A DNA stretch of 64,000 nt from Myrica gale (lineage: Eukaryota > Streptophyta > Magnoliopsida > Fagales > Myricaceae). The DNA lies in contig OZ005609.1 in the NCBI GenBank assembly GCA_963930655.1, positions 15,635,001 to 15,699,000 of the forward strand, written 5' to 3'. A model generated the notes under the pieces. It had not been told where the DNA came from. It saw only the letters and a list, made by a program, of their open reading frames with translations, and searched no databases. Made by a program: the position numbers and the translations under genes. Positions 46,741-57,978 of this stretch are shown in pieces (the stretch's first letter is position 1; each line of letters begins with the position of its first letter).

Positions 46741-48036
46741 TGTTGGCTTTTGTGCACAATCGAGATTTTGATGATTATAATAAATGGATAAGTTTACAAA
46801 ATGGACATCTTCAAAGACAAAGACAACTTGACGAAAAGAGTCAAATCTTGAAGAAAGAAGAACAAGAAGATGCAAGTTGCTTAAAGTGAAGATTCAAGAC
46901 CTTAGGGTATAATCCTTGTAACTCTTTATTTCACATTTGACAAGGATTTGAATCACTAACTTGCATATCTTTCAAAACATGCATAAACTGTTTTAAGTTT
47001 TGTTTGAAAGATTAAAATATTTTTATAGGTTTAAAAACACCTCAATCAAACCACTAAACCTTCATATACTTATGGGAAGTATGTCTTCCAAATTGGGTGT
47101 TTAAAAGTGGTCAAAAACCTTATTTTTAAAAGAACCGGATCATGCTTAAGTTGAGGAGGTCAACCAGTTGTTCAAGCGGTCGACCGGTACTTCGACCGCC
47201 TCATGTAGTGGTCGACCGGTTGGTTTTGACAAAAGAACCGTTGAAGCTTCTGACAATATGATCGTTGGGTAACGGTAACTAGAAGCGATCGACCGGTTCA
47301 TGTAGCGGTCGACTGGCTCGTTTTAGCAAAAACTCCTAACAGCTATAAACGGCTAGTTTTCATATGTGACCTATAAATACACCTTCATTTTGTCTAAAAT
47401 AAAAACAAAACGACCACATATCATTTCTACTACTTTAGAAATATTTTAAACCTTCCTATTCTATATTTCTCATAGCATTCACACAAACTACACTTTCATA
47501 TCCTTGTCTTTGTGGAATAAAGAGATAGAGCCTTCATTTTCATATCTACTCTATCAAGAGAGTTTTTGTTCTTCCATTTACCTATCAAATAGAGGTGTTT
47601 CCTTTAGTGAGGTTGTTCAATAAAGAAGAAGCTTTGAGAGTGTATATCTCAAGCTTGGTGAGGTTGTGAGTGGTGAGCCAGAAAAACCACTTTGGTGAGT
47701 TTAAGTGTTGAGCCCGGGAGAAAACACTTGTACGGTTCACTAGCACCCGGAAGCTAGTGTGTAAAGCTATTGGAGAATAGTGGAAAACCTCAAGGCTCGG
47801 TGAAGGAGCTTGAGGGGTGGATGTAGGCGGGTTTGTCGAGCCACCTAAAAATACTGTGTTTGCTTCTCTTATCCCTACTCCTTACTTTAGCATTTATTTA
47901 CAGTTCCGAATATTATATACTTGTGCTAAAGTAGTATTTACTTGCAAACACAACTTTGGGGGTTTTAACCGAAAAGTTTAGAAAACCAATTCACTCCCCC
48001 TATTAGGATGCCTTAATCCGAAAACTAGGACTCACA
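46741..48036 (+). repeat. right end repeat of the gag-only element
   Basis: 1,296 bases matching the left repeat, with the same GGTCGACCGG-type palindromes (47158-47320) and TATA-like CCTATAAATACACC. Confidence 0.93.
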
Positions 48037-48041
48037 TGAGT

Positions 48042-50580
48042 GACCATTAGAATCGACACAATTTTTAAAATATCGTCCGGACTCTTTTTATACACAATCC
48101 GAACGGACATTACCTAACAAATAAATAATTGTCAGGCTAGAGTGACAAATTAAAAATCGTCATGAACACTCTATTTAGTCCGGACGTTGTCAACCACATT
48201 CTAACGGCAAAAATACTCAAGTCCGGACGGTAAAAAAAAGGTCCGCACAATTATAAATGCTTCTTCCGCGAATCGTGTGGTTCCACGTTGCAAAACATCA
48301 TAAACGTGACATCGATACATTCCGGACAAAGAAAAAGCGTCCGGACCGTATAAGTTCTAGAACCTTTTCGAATCGGGCATATTTAATTACGTTAAATTTG
48401 ATAGGGCCACATGTCAGTATAACCGTTAATAAGCGTCCGAACGCTATTCTAACACGTTCAGGCGGTTACTGGCCACATTAAACCACCAGACATTGTCAAA
48501 ATCACAAACTTACTCACATCTCTCAAACTTTTCTCTCAAATGTTTTCACCGTACATTCGAGATCTCTCAAAGAACTTTATGTAAAACTTTCTTCATAAAT
48601 TTTATTTATTTCGATTAAATATCGTCGCTTGTTTAGTTTGTTGTGTTGTTTGAGTTTATGAAATTAGGATGTTTAGCTGGTGTCATCGATCCACGTTCAG
48701 ACGTATTTTTATGACGTCCGTACGTGTTATCAACCATCAGGACGGTTATTGTAAGTTCGGAAGGTTTTTATTAGGTTCGAACGTCGTAGAATTTAAACGG
48801 CGCAGTTTGACGTTCGTGCGAACGGTTTATACTCATGTTCGGACGGTTTTTGCTAGGTTGACCATGGAACGCTCTGGGAGAAGTATCACCAATGTCGAGG
48901 GACAAACAAAGCGATCAGCCTGGGCAGACGCCTATTTAGCGGAGTTAAACGGGAGTATTCGGGCGATAGTGCAGCCGACACATTCGTTGTGCATAGAGCT
49001 CCAATGCCGCTTGACCGGTCTGGAGACCAAACTTGCTCTAACGGATAGGGCTATGACGGAAGAGTTGAATATTATGCGGAGGGAATTAATAAGGATGAGA
49101 GAACAATTGTCTCAGTTGTCCCAATCTGTCCATACCGTTCTGGTACAGCTGCAGACACTCGTCAGACGGGTGGATAATATGGAGGAGCATTTAGCGCATG
49201 TTCGTGAAGGACCGTTTCCGGCTTGTACTAGACATTACACGATTGTGTTTTTCATTCGGTATTTGGATTATTTTTATATTTTATATTAATTATATTTTTT
49301 CACTAGATTAAATTTATTACAATTTGAACGATAATTAGTAAAATTAAATGAGTGATTACATTAACGGAACGGTTAGTATAATTAGATTGTAACGGTTAGA
49401 GTAATTAGCTTGCAATTACAATTAAATTGATGATTAGTTATAATTGATATTTAATATAAAAATATGACTAACTATATTTTTTTATCTATTTAAAATAAAT
49501 AAATAAATTTAAATATTTGTGCCAAATTACATTGAATTGAATGAAATAAATTGAATTATTTACGTAAATTAACTCATTTAAATAAATTAGGTTTTGTGAA
49601 CTAAAGTAAATTGAGTGAATTTAAACCTTGAAATAAATTTGCTAGCCGTTCGGACTCTGTACATGCGCGTCCAGACTCCTATTTCGCAATTGAGAGTAAA
49701 TGAGGTACGCGTTGGAACGGTTTTGGAGACCGTCCGGACGTTCATGTAACTGTCGCATGGTGTACATGTCTTTTCATTATACGAAAGTTGAAAACGGTTG
49801 TACGTGTCTGAACGTGTTAAAGATGTCTGGATGGGATTCGTCGTTTATTCAGTCAAAAGTGTGCTTCCACGTCACGTCAATTCATTGCAACGTCCGAACT
49901 GGACGTTCGCATGCCTTGATAAAACGTCCGGACGTGTTTATTGTGCTGAACGGTTTTAAACAGTTTAAATTTTGACATTTAATACGGAGTACGATGATTG
50001 GGTCATGTGTGCAGAATGAAGTCTGGACGGCTTACATTGGAACCGGACGCTATCGACGTATTTTGAAAAGACGAACAGTTCATAATTTCCAAGAACACCG
50101 AACGTTTTCCCTCAAAAATCTCTCAAAAGTCATGTTTTTTCTTCACAAATCTCGACGTAATTACACTTTCTCGCGGATCTAATCACATCCAGGTATGTTT
50201 TGCTTATTTTTAACAAGATTTTAATGGTAAAAATTTCGATTTTTTATATTTTTATGTATAGAATTTAAATTCTATGTTTTGTATAGTACATTGTATTTTT
50301 TAATTAATTTTTACGTATAAATTGATTATGTTAAGTGTTAGGTTTGTTTTAAGTGTATTAGTTTGTGTTTTGGTGGAATTTTTGGCCTAGTGGGGGGAGG
50401 TGGAGGGATGCTGCCATGGTTGAGTTAACTCGGTCATCATTCACACAGCCTTCGGACTCATTATTTAGTCGTCTGGACATTGTATTTTGCCATTCAGACT
50501 CTTGTCGTAGTCTTTCGGTGGTATACGTTATTGTTTTGAGCTTGTCCGGACGTTCTTTCAATGCTGGCCAGACGATTTAC
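48042..50580. repeat. motif-rich left arm of the outer CACTA element
   Basis: Words of the type CGTCCGGACG, CGTTCGGACG and CGTCCGAACG recur about every 50-80 bases on both strands (for example near 48095, 48178, 48230, 48338, 48434, 48836, 49733, 49930, 50545). They continue in the inner copy. In En/Spm elements the TNPA protein binds a repeated 12-bp word near the ends; these could be the equivalent sites. Confidence 0.8.
48864..49289 (+). CDS. CACTA-encoded coiled-coil protein, module 1
   Basis: From ATG at 48864 (MERSGRSITNVEGQTKRSAW) the frame encodes about 141 residues. The middle is helical with heptad-like Leu (LTGLETKLAL, LNIMRRELIRMREQLSQLSQ, VLVQLQTLVRRVDNMEEHL), so it should form a coiled coil. 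No domain is recognised. A homologous but stop-broken frame lies in the inner copy (about 56360-56732, minus), which supports this as a real element gene. The stretch upstream of the ATG is motif-rich and probably not coding. Role unknown. Confidence 0.55.
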   Translation: MERSGRSITNVEGQTKRSAWADAYLAELNGSIRAIVQPTHSLCIELQCRLTGLETKLALTDRAMTEELNIMRRELIRMREQLSQLSQSVHTVLVQLQTLVRRVDNMEEHLAHVREGPFPACTRHYTIVFFIRYLDYFYILY

Positions 50581-50787
50581 TGTTAAATTTAAAAAGTTTT
50601 TTTTTCTTCTTAGGATTGGGACGGGTATCCAAATCGGTTCGGACTCTGTTTTGACTTTCAAAACTGATACGTTGACATTTTGATAATGTCCGCACACATA
50701 TAGTATACGTCCGAACATAAATATTAGTGTTCGGATGGTGTCGTTTTAGTTCAGACATTGTTCTAACCGTGCGATCGCTTTTTTGTG

Positions 50788-50912
50788 CAGATTCTAAAAA
50801 AAAGAGTAAGCGTTCACGTACCAGCGACCAGGCTGATGAGGAGGAATCTCCCACTCGAGCTTTGACAGTGGAGCAACATGCAGCGATCATTATGTTACTG
50901 TTTAGGTAATTC
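50788..50912 (+). pseudogene. amino-terminal exon of the plant-transposon-domain protein, outer copy
   Basis: It reads SKKKSKRSRTSDQADEEES then TRALTVEQHAAIIML. It matches the start of the inner copy's gene (MSKRPRTSSQTDEEQSS, TRALTVEQLTTIII), but the ATG is now AAG. The basic start looks like a nuclear localisation signal. It is cut off at 50894, where the foreign DNA begins; the rest of the gene resumes at 57979. Confidence 0.65.
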
Positions 50913-51338
50913 CATAACCCATAGTGTTTGATATATACATGGGCTTCCCAATAATGATAACAGTGTCTTTTCGGGGTGTTTTTTCTTTTTCAACTTAGAG
51001 CATTAATAATATTTTTTTTAGACTCATGATCCATGAGATATGCAGTGGGACTTAGAGCTGCTGATAGGCCATAAAAATAAATAAGAGAAGCATGTCAAAA
51101 AGAATGGAGAGTAATTGACAAGATTACTGTACAAGTGATAATATATATATATATATACCTAGCATCTGGTAGTACATCTTCCCCGGTAAATGACCTGAGA
51201 TTTTGCAGCTTCAGCATCTCTAAAATCGTCATGTCAGCGTTGTGTTCGCAACAATTGGCAATAATGGCACTTCCACGCTGGCCACCTTCAAAATCACATG
51301 CCGATATATATGCAATTGAGATCATATGTCGACACACG
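50895..51338 (-). other. captured foreign DNA, part 2, with exon-like piece
   Basis: This DNA has no counterpart in the inner CACTA copy. On the minus strand an exon-like piece (51159-51285) reads GQRGSAIIANCCEHN, ADMTILEMLKLQNLRSFTG and EDVLPDAR, followed by a GTATAT donor and an AT microsatellite (51138-51157). I do not recognise the protein. It looks like a host gene fragment in decay. Confidence 0.6.
51138..51157. repeat. (AT)n microsatellite
   Basis: About ten AT units directly after the splice-donor-like end of the captured exon. Confidence 0.85.
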
Positions 51339-51560
51339 CACTACAAGAAAAAACACTTCGGGTGACAAAAAAATTGTCACCCAAAGTACAAATTTCGTCA
51401 CCTAAGATTTTGTGTGACCAAACCGGGTTGTCACCTAAAGCCCGTCAGCGAATGTTTTGGGTGACGATTTTCGTGTTCTGTCACCAACCCGTCCGAACGT
51501 TTTGGTGCATACTGACGAAATTCAAAATCGTAATGCCCAGTACAGTAACGATTCTCTCTG
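51339..51560. repeat. B-type terminal region of the inner CACTA element
   Basis: It reads CACTACAAGAAAAAACACTT, GGGTGACAAAAAAATTGTCA and further GTCACC words, and matches inverted 62090-62300 of the outer copy. Confidence 0.85.
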
Positions 51561-51716
51561 TACGTTCGCACAGCTCATGTGAACGATTAATCCAATGCGA
51601 CGAAAATACATTTTTTCATGCAATAAACGTCTGCACCGTTGTATATTAACGTCCGAACTTTTATGTGAATATGTCCGGACGTATTCATGAAGACGTCCGC
51701 ACCGTAGTTTCATTAT

Positions 51717-52130
51717 GACGAAATTTATTTTGTCATCTCCTCCATCAGCTACTCACCCATCTGCTCCGCCATTAGTTGCATCCTCCGTTCTTGTTGTTCC
51801 ACTAGGTTCTTTTGCTGCTCCTGCATCATCTTATGGTGCTCTTCGTCTTTTTCCCATTGCTGCTCCGCCATCATCTTCATCAGCTCTTCGTCTTTCTTCC
51901 GTTGGTGCTCCTCCATCATCTGCAGATGAGCTCGCATCGTCAGCTCCATATCTGACCGCTTAACCAGAAGCGCTTCATATTCCAACTATCTAGCCCTCAT
52001 CTCCTCATTCTGTAATCTGGCCTCCCCCAATCTCCGGGACAAATCAACAGACGATGCTGATGAAGATGATCCAACAGACCGTACTGAACGACCTAAACCT
52101 CACACGTTACGCATATTGTAAACTCAAACT
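51717..52130 (-). pseudogene. TNPA-like carboxyl part, inner copy
   Basis: On the minus strand it reads GRSVRSVGSSSSASSVDLS, RRLGEARLQNEEMRA, stop, LEYEALLVKRSDMEL, then Met/Glu/Gln-rich coiled coil (MMAEQQWEKDEEHHKMMQEQ). It matches the last exon of the outer copy's TNPA-like gene. The upstream exons (60390-61035 of the outer copy) are deleted here. Confidence 0.75.
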
Positions 52131-52150
52131 GTTCATAACATGGAAAATTT

Positions 52151-52193
52151 AAGAATTACATCCAGTTCGTTATCCGAACTTCGTGTAATTCTT
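52151..52193. promoter_or_regulatory. 43-bp palindrome, inner copy
   Basis: AAGAATTACATCCAGTTCG, TTATC, then CGAACTTCGTGTAATTCTT: two near-perfect inverted arms. The same palindrome, inverted, is at 60301-60343 in the outer copy, upstream of the TNPA-like gene. A dimeric protein-binding site or a hairpin is possible. Confidence 0.6.
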
Positions 52194-53391
52194 AACGGTC
52201 CGAACCATACACAAATTCGTTCGACCCATTTTTCAAAGCGTCCGAACAAAAAAAAAAAAGAGTCCGGACGGTATAAACACATCACAACCAACCCCAAACT
52301 TTATTACTATCAAAATCAACCCAAATCACAAACTCTTCAATATAAACACATCACAACCAACCCCAAACTTCATTACTATCATTTTAGAACCCAAAATTTC
52401 GAAAAACACATGCTTTCATCTATTAAAATACAAGTTTTTCATCCTAAAACAATTCAATTTAAAAATCACTAACCTCAAATGGAATCTAACTTCAATTCTC
52501 AAAGATATGCTCTTTTCACACCCTCTTCAATGAGATTGAACGCCCAAAATCACCTCTCCGCTTTTCCTCGTGCTTATATCTCTCCTTTGCTTTTTTTCTC
52601 CGTTTTTCTTCCACTGCCTGCAAATCTATAACTTTCATACTTTTGAATACCTTTCGGACCGATAAAATTATGCTCGGATGCATACGTGTATTTGTTTTCG
52701 AGGGAATTTATGCCGCCAAAATTTCCATATACGTCCGAACTACTATTTAACCGCCCGCACCCCCTCTTAAAGTTCAACACAACGTTTTAGTATTTCTCAA
52801 ACAACAACGTGTTCTCATTAACATATACGTTCGGACAGTCACAGTCCGTCCGAACACTACCTTATCTTACCCGAGACAGTTTGGGAAACACCAACACCAT
52901 AACGTCTGATAATGAACAATAACGTCCGAACGGTAGTAAAACGAGTCCGGACGGTATTTTGAATTTCAGCAATCCCGAACGTCTAAACATGTGTTCGGAC
53001 GGTTTTTTTATATAATACGACACCGTTTGATTTTACATTAATTAGTCCGGACGGATAAATTCAGGTCCGAACGTTTTTGGACAATATGTATTTATTTTAT
53101 TCATTTTTTTAATTAACTTTATTAGCAAATTTTAAATAACCAAAGTTAGTTAATAATGTAAATAATAAATATTTTTTTGAGTAAGTGTACCGAAATTATA
53201 AACATAATATTAAATAACATATTATATTAAGTTCTAATAAATACAAATAACATAATTTCAATGACATAAAACATAATATGAACAAAAACATCAAATAAAA
53301 TCTTTACATGTCCAGAAAACATAATATAAAATTAAATGTCCTCAAAACATAATAAAAAAACAAACGTAATAATAAAAGTAAATAAGGAAGA

Positions 53392-54609
53392 CTACAAATC
53401 ATCCTCATCATCATCATCATCCGTGAGTTGACGGACGTGCTCCTCTATCAGCGTGACACGCTCAGTTAGAGGAAAGAGCTCCGCACCGGTTGCCACGTCC
53501 CTCAAACTCTCCCAAAGCACAGCGACCTCCTTCTTCCACCCAGCGTCCATGTCGGCGACCTTCTGCTCTAAAGTCGTCAAACGACGACTGATATCACTGA
53601 GCAAGCAATGGGTGGGCCTGCAAGACCGACTGCATCTGCTGAGACAGCTCCGTCATCATATCGTCAATCCAACTCGGTCGTTGTGGCCCAAGTCCATGGG
53701 TCGAGCTCTGCCCAGGATCCTCCCTCTCCATTGCCTCCGCGGGCTGCTCCTGTCATCTTCCTCTAGCAAACCGAGCGGCTTGCAACGCTCGGCGTGTCTG
53801 GACCATCGATTTGGAGAGAGTGGTCTTGTTGATCAACCCTAGTGGAAGCGCCTTCGGCTCGTCACCACCCTCGGGTACCAGCATGACGTGCAGGAACTGG
53901 GTTAGAAGAATCTCGTGCGGCAATGAAGTCATAGCATCAATTTTCAAAGCCTCTGCAAGAATGAACTGGTAGATGTAGGATGCTATATCAACAGATAGCC
54001 CCCGTACAACTACCAGGTACAGGAACTCGGCCCGGCTATACGACAGCTCTGTGGTGTGCTTCTTCGGGTCGATGGAGGAGCATGGATCAGATGCGTGATC
54101 CGCCAAAAAGGAAGCAGTTGCCCGTGTACCATATAGGCTCTGTCCAAGATCGTTGTATCATCCCCCAGCATGGTCCGAAATACCTCAGCCTTAGCAGGTC
54201 AGCCCTCCTCGCTCATTGGCTGGTTTGGGAACGCTGCCAAATCTCTCTCGTACCCCAAGAAATTTGCCAGCTCGTCCGGCGAGAATATGATCGGAACGTT
54301 ACGGACAGTGACCTCCATTATATGCTCCTCGAGGTCCCTCGCCTGTAATATAGAGCAATAAAACTCCCGCATCATATTTTGCGACGCATAACCGGTCCTG
54401 TGGATCAGTGGAAGCCAACCTAACCCCTCCACCACTTCTGGAAGCGTCCGCCCCTCAAATGTTAGGTCGTTAAAGTCGGCCAATTTGATGTCCCGCTAGA
54501 CAACAATCGAGCGAGATATAATGATCGTTGTAAGCTGCTCTACTGTCAAAGCTCGAGTGGAAGATTGCTCCTCATCAGTCTGGCTGCTGGTACGTGGACG
54601 CTTACTCAT
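53392..54609 (-). pseudogene. plant-transposon-domain protein, module 2, inner copy
   Basis: From ATG at 54607-54609 (MSKRPRTSSQTDEEQSS) the frame meets a TAG after about 37 codons, then continues with LADFNDLTFEGRTLPEVVEG, REFYCSILQARDLEEHIMEV, VPIIFSPDELANFLGYERDL and, after a frame change, LSYSRAEFLYLVVVRGLSVD, SLPHEILLTQFLHVMLVPEG. It ends with a coiled coil (MLSDISRRLTTLEQKVADMD) and an acidic tail (DDDDDEDDL) at 53392. The middle resembles the family called putative plant transposon protein in domain databases. Layout: basic NLS, globular domain, coiled coil, acidic tail. A DNA or protein partner is not known. Broken by a few lesions. Confidence 0.7.
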
Positions 54610-56360
54610 TTTTTAGTGAATCTACACAAAATAACGTTCGCACGGTTAGCATAACGTCCGAACGAAAACTACATCGTCCGAACCTCAATATATACGTCTG
54701 GACGTGTAATATAAGCTTCCGGACATGAACAAAACGTCAACGTATCAGTTTTGGATACCAGTCCCAACCCTAAGAAGATAAAAAAAAACTATTTAATTTT
54801 AACATTAAAGCGTCCGGACTGCGTTGAAAGACAGTCCGGATATCCCAACCCTAAGACGATAAAAAAATTAATTTCAATTTAACATTAAAGCGTTTGGACT
54901 TCCTTGAAAGGGATTCCGGACATAATCAAAACGACAATGTATATTACCGAAACACTACGACAAGAGTCCAAACGCCCACATAATGAGTCTGAATGTTATG
55001 TGAACGATGACCGAGTTGACTTAGACATGGCAGCGTCCCTCCACCTCCCCCACTCGCCCAAAAATTACACCAAAACACAAACTAATATACTTAAAGCAAA
55101 CCTAACACTTAATACTATCAATTTCTACCTAAAAATCAATCAAAAAACACAATCTACTATACAAAAAATAGAATTGAAATTCTATACATAAAACTATAAA
55201 AAAAAAACAAGTTTTCACCATTGAAATCTTGTTAAAAATAAGCAAAATATACCTGGATGTGATTAGATACACGAGAGAGTAATATTACGTCGAGATTTAT
55301 GAAGAAAAAACTTAGTTTTGAGAGTTTTTTTGAAAGAAAGGTTCGGTGTTCGTGAAAATGACGAACTGTTCGTCTTTTCAAAATACGTCGATCGCGTCCG
55401 GACCCAATTCTGAATGTCCGGACTGCATTCTGCACACGTGGCCCAATCATCATACTCCGTATTAAATGCCAAACTTTAAACTGTTTGAAACCGGTAGGCA
55501 CAATTAAGACGTCTGGACGTATTATTAAGGCATGAGAACGTCTATTCCGGACGTTGCAATGAATTGAGTCGACGTGGAAGCGCACATTTGGCTAAATAAA
55601 CGGTGAATCCCGTCCGGACTTCTGACAAACGTGCAGACGGATACAACCGTTTTCAACTTTCGTATAACGAAAACACGTGTACGCCATGCGACGGTTAAGT
55701 AAACGTCCGGACTGGCTCAAACACGTTCCAACGGGTATCTCATTTACGTTCAGATGCGATGCAGGAGTCCAGACGCACATGTAGATATTGCTTATCAAAG
55801 AAAAAAAAAGGCGAATTACGTGCGGACTTCTACTAAAGGTTCGGATGGGTACAACCGTTTTTAACTTTCGTATAAGGAAAACACGTGTACGCCATATGAT
55901 GCGACGGTTTAGTGAACATCCGAACTTTCTCAAAACCAGTTCCAACGGGTGCCTCACTAACTTTCGGTAGTGATGCAGGAGTCCGGACGCACATGTAGAG
56001 AGTCCGAACGGATAGCAGATTTATTTCACAGATTAAATTAACACAATTTACTTTATCTCACAAAACGCAATTTATTTAAATGAGTTAATTTAATTTATTT
56101 CATTCGACTCAATATAATTTGGCAAAAATATTTAACTTAATTTCTTTATTTCAATTACATAAAAAAAAATATATATATATAATTAATCATATTTTTATAT
56201 TAAATATCAATTATAACTAATCGTCAATTTAATTATAACTACTTATTTAATTTTATTAATTATATGTTTAAATTGTAATAAATTAAATCTACTGAAAAAA
56301 ACATAATTAATATAAAATATAAAAAATAATCCAAATACTGAATAAAAAACCACAATCGTA

Positions 56361-56732
56361 ATGTCTATTACAAGCTACAAACGGTCCTTTAAAACGATAA
56401 ATAAATACCTAAGTTTAAAGCAGAAACATAAGACTAGTTCAAATCACGATCTGCGACTGGCTCGTCCAAACAGAAGACTACTGTACCGGAATGGTATGGA
56501 CAGACTGGGACAATTGAGACAATTGTTCCCTCATCCTTATTAGTTCCCTCCGCATAATATTCAGCTCTTCCGTTATAGCCCTATCCGTCAGAGCAAGTTT
56601 CGTCTCCAGACCGGTTAAGCGGCAATGATCGCCTGAATACTCTCGTTTAACTCTGCTAAATACGCGTCTGCCCAGGCTGGTCGCTCTGTCTATCCCCCGA
56701 CATTGGTGATACTTCTTCCAGAGTTTTCCATG
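56361..56732 (-). pseudogene. coiled-coil protein, module 1, inner copy
   Basis: Minus strand, ATG at 56730-56732: MENSGRSITNVGG, then a stop, PAWADAYLAELNESIQAII, and LTGLETKLALTDRA in another frame. It is the decayed counterpart of 48864-49289, lacking a short stretch in the middle. Confidence 0.65.
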
Positions 56733-57785
56733 GTCAACCTAGCAAAACCGTCCGAACATGAGTATAAAACGTTCGCATGACAGTCAAACTGCGTCGTTTA
56801 AATTTTAGGACGTCCGGACATAATAAAAGGCTTCCGCACTTACAATTACAGTCCTAGCCAAACAGCTTAATTTCATAAAATAAAACACCATAACAAACTA
56901 AACAATCGACGGTATTTAATCGAAATACATAAAATAAAACAACATATCAAACGTTTTACCTGAAGTTCTTTGAGAAATCTGGAATGGAGAGTGAAAACGT
57001 CCGAGAGAAAAGTACGAGAGAACGAGTGAGTTTTAGATTTTGACAAAGTCTGTCGGTTTAATGTGGCCAGTAACCGTCCGAACGTGTTATAGTAGAGTTC
57101 GGACGGGTTTCAATGGTTATACTGGCCCTATCAAATTTAACATCATTAAATATGCCCGATTCGAAATGGTTCTAGAAGTTAGACGGTCCGCACGTTATTT
57201 GTTTGTTCGGACTGTATCGATGTCACGTGTCTGAAGTTTTGCAACGTGGAAGCACACAATTCGTGGAAGATGCATTTATAATTGCGCGGACCTTTTTTTG
57301 TACCGTTCGTACATGGGTATTTTTTTCGTTGGAACGTGGTTTATGACATTCGGACGTAATTGAGTATTCATGACAATTTTTAATATGTCACTCTAGCCTA
57401 ACGATTACTATTCGTTAGATAATATCCGTTCGGACTGTGTATAAACAGAGTTCGGACGGTATTGTAAAAATTGTGACGATTCTAATTGTCACTCAGTTAC
57501 GACGATATGGAATTTGTCACCCTGCAGCGAGTCCGAACGTGTATCTTGAGAGTTCGGACGTTACTTTTTTGTGACGGTTTTTTTCTTCACTCATTCGAGA
57601 CCCGTGTATGTCGTCACACCAGCAATACGTCCGAACGGGATTGTGACAGGTCTGGACAGTTTTGGAGTTCCTGAATCGTTTTGGGTGAAAAAAATTATAA
57701 TTTTGTCATGAAAAATTCGCTTTAGGTGACAAAATTTGGTTTGACACCCAAAATTGTGTCACCTAAAGCATTATTTCTTATAGTG

Positions 57786-57967
57786 ATGCATACATACGTA
57801 CGGTTTTATAATGGAAGAGAGCGGTAGACTTACCATTTTTCCTCTAGCTTTACACACGACATGCACAAACGCTTTCGAATCAGGGTGCCATTGAAAGTTG
57901 TAGAGGGGTGTGGGTTCAGCCTTTAGCAAATTTTGGGCACAATACCTCAGTGGCATCTTAGGAACGA
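57786..57967 (-). other. captured foreign DNA, part 1, with exon-like piece
   Basis: On the minus strand an exon-like piece (57834-57956) reads MPLRYCAQNLLKAEPTPLYN then FQWHPDSKAFVHVVCKARGK and Met, followed by a good donor GTAAGT. The inner CACTA element cuts the intron that follows. Part 2 of the same captured DNA lies at 50895-51338. The protein is not recognised, and the frame from exon 1 to exon 2 does not fit cleanly. Confidence 0.6.
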
Positions 57968-57978
57968 CGATCATTATG

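Larger units (their letters stand above)
43560..48036 (+). mobile_element. gag-only LTR retrotransposon (TR-GAG-like), TSD TGAGT
   Basis: The end repeats begin TGTTGGCTTTTGTGCACAAT and end CTAGGACTCACA. The target duplication TGAGT flanks the element (43555-43559, 48037-48041). A primer-binding-like TTGGTATCGGAGC follows the left repeat, and a polypurine tract AAAAAAGGGGGAGAT precedes the right one. The interior codes only for a gag-like region with a CCHC knuckle. No protease, integrase or reverse transcriptase is present, as in the non-autonomous TR-GAG class. End repeats differ by about 3-4% by eye, so it is older than the Ty3 element. The coding part has a few breaks. It sits in the left arm of the outer CACTA element. 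Confidence 0.9.
51339..57785 (-). mobile_element. inner CACTA element of the same family, inverted
   Basis: On the minus strand it begins CACTATAAGAAATAATGC (57785, A-type end) and ends TTTTTTCTTGTAGTG (51339, B-type end); length 6,447 bases. Flanking triplets are ACG (51336-51338) and ATG (57786-57788), a 3-bp duplication with one C/T change at a CpG. It holds the same three gene modules in the same order as the outer copy, all with stops or deletions. It lies inside an intron of the captured foreign piece. Its A-type arm (about 54490-57785) and B-type arm (51339-54485) mirror the arms of the outer copy, which makes the region look like interleaved inverted repeats. Confidence 0.85.

Noticed and set aside
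43263-57785. A single CACTA element from the first A-type end to the inverted A-type end
   Set aside because: The flanking triplets AGA and ATG do not match, whereas 43263-62300 has AGA on both sides. Two A-type ends would also be unusual.
50884-57978. Pack-MULE insertion, suggested by the 11-bp direct repeat
   Set aside because: The inner borders show no terminal inverted repeats and part of the host element's gene is missing at the site, so repair capture fits better.
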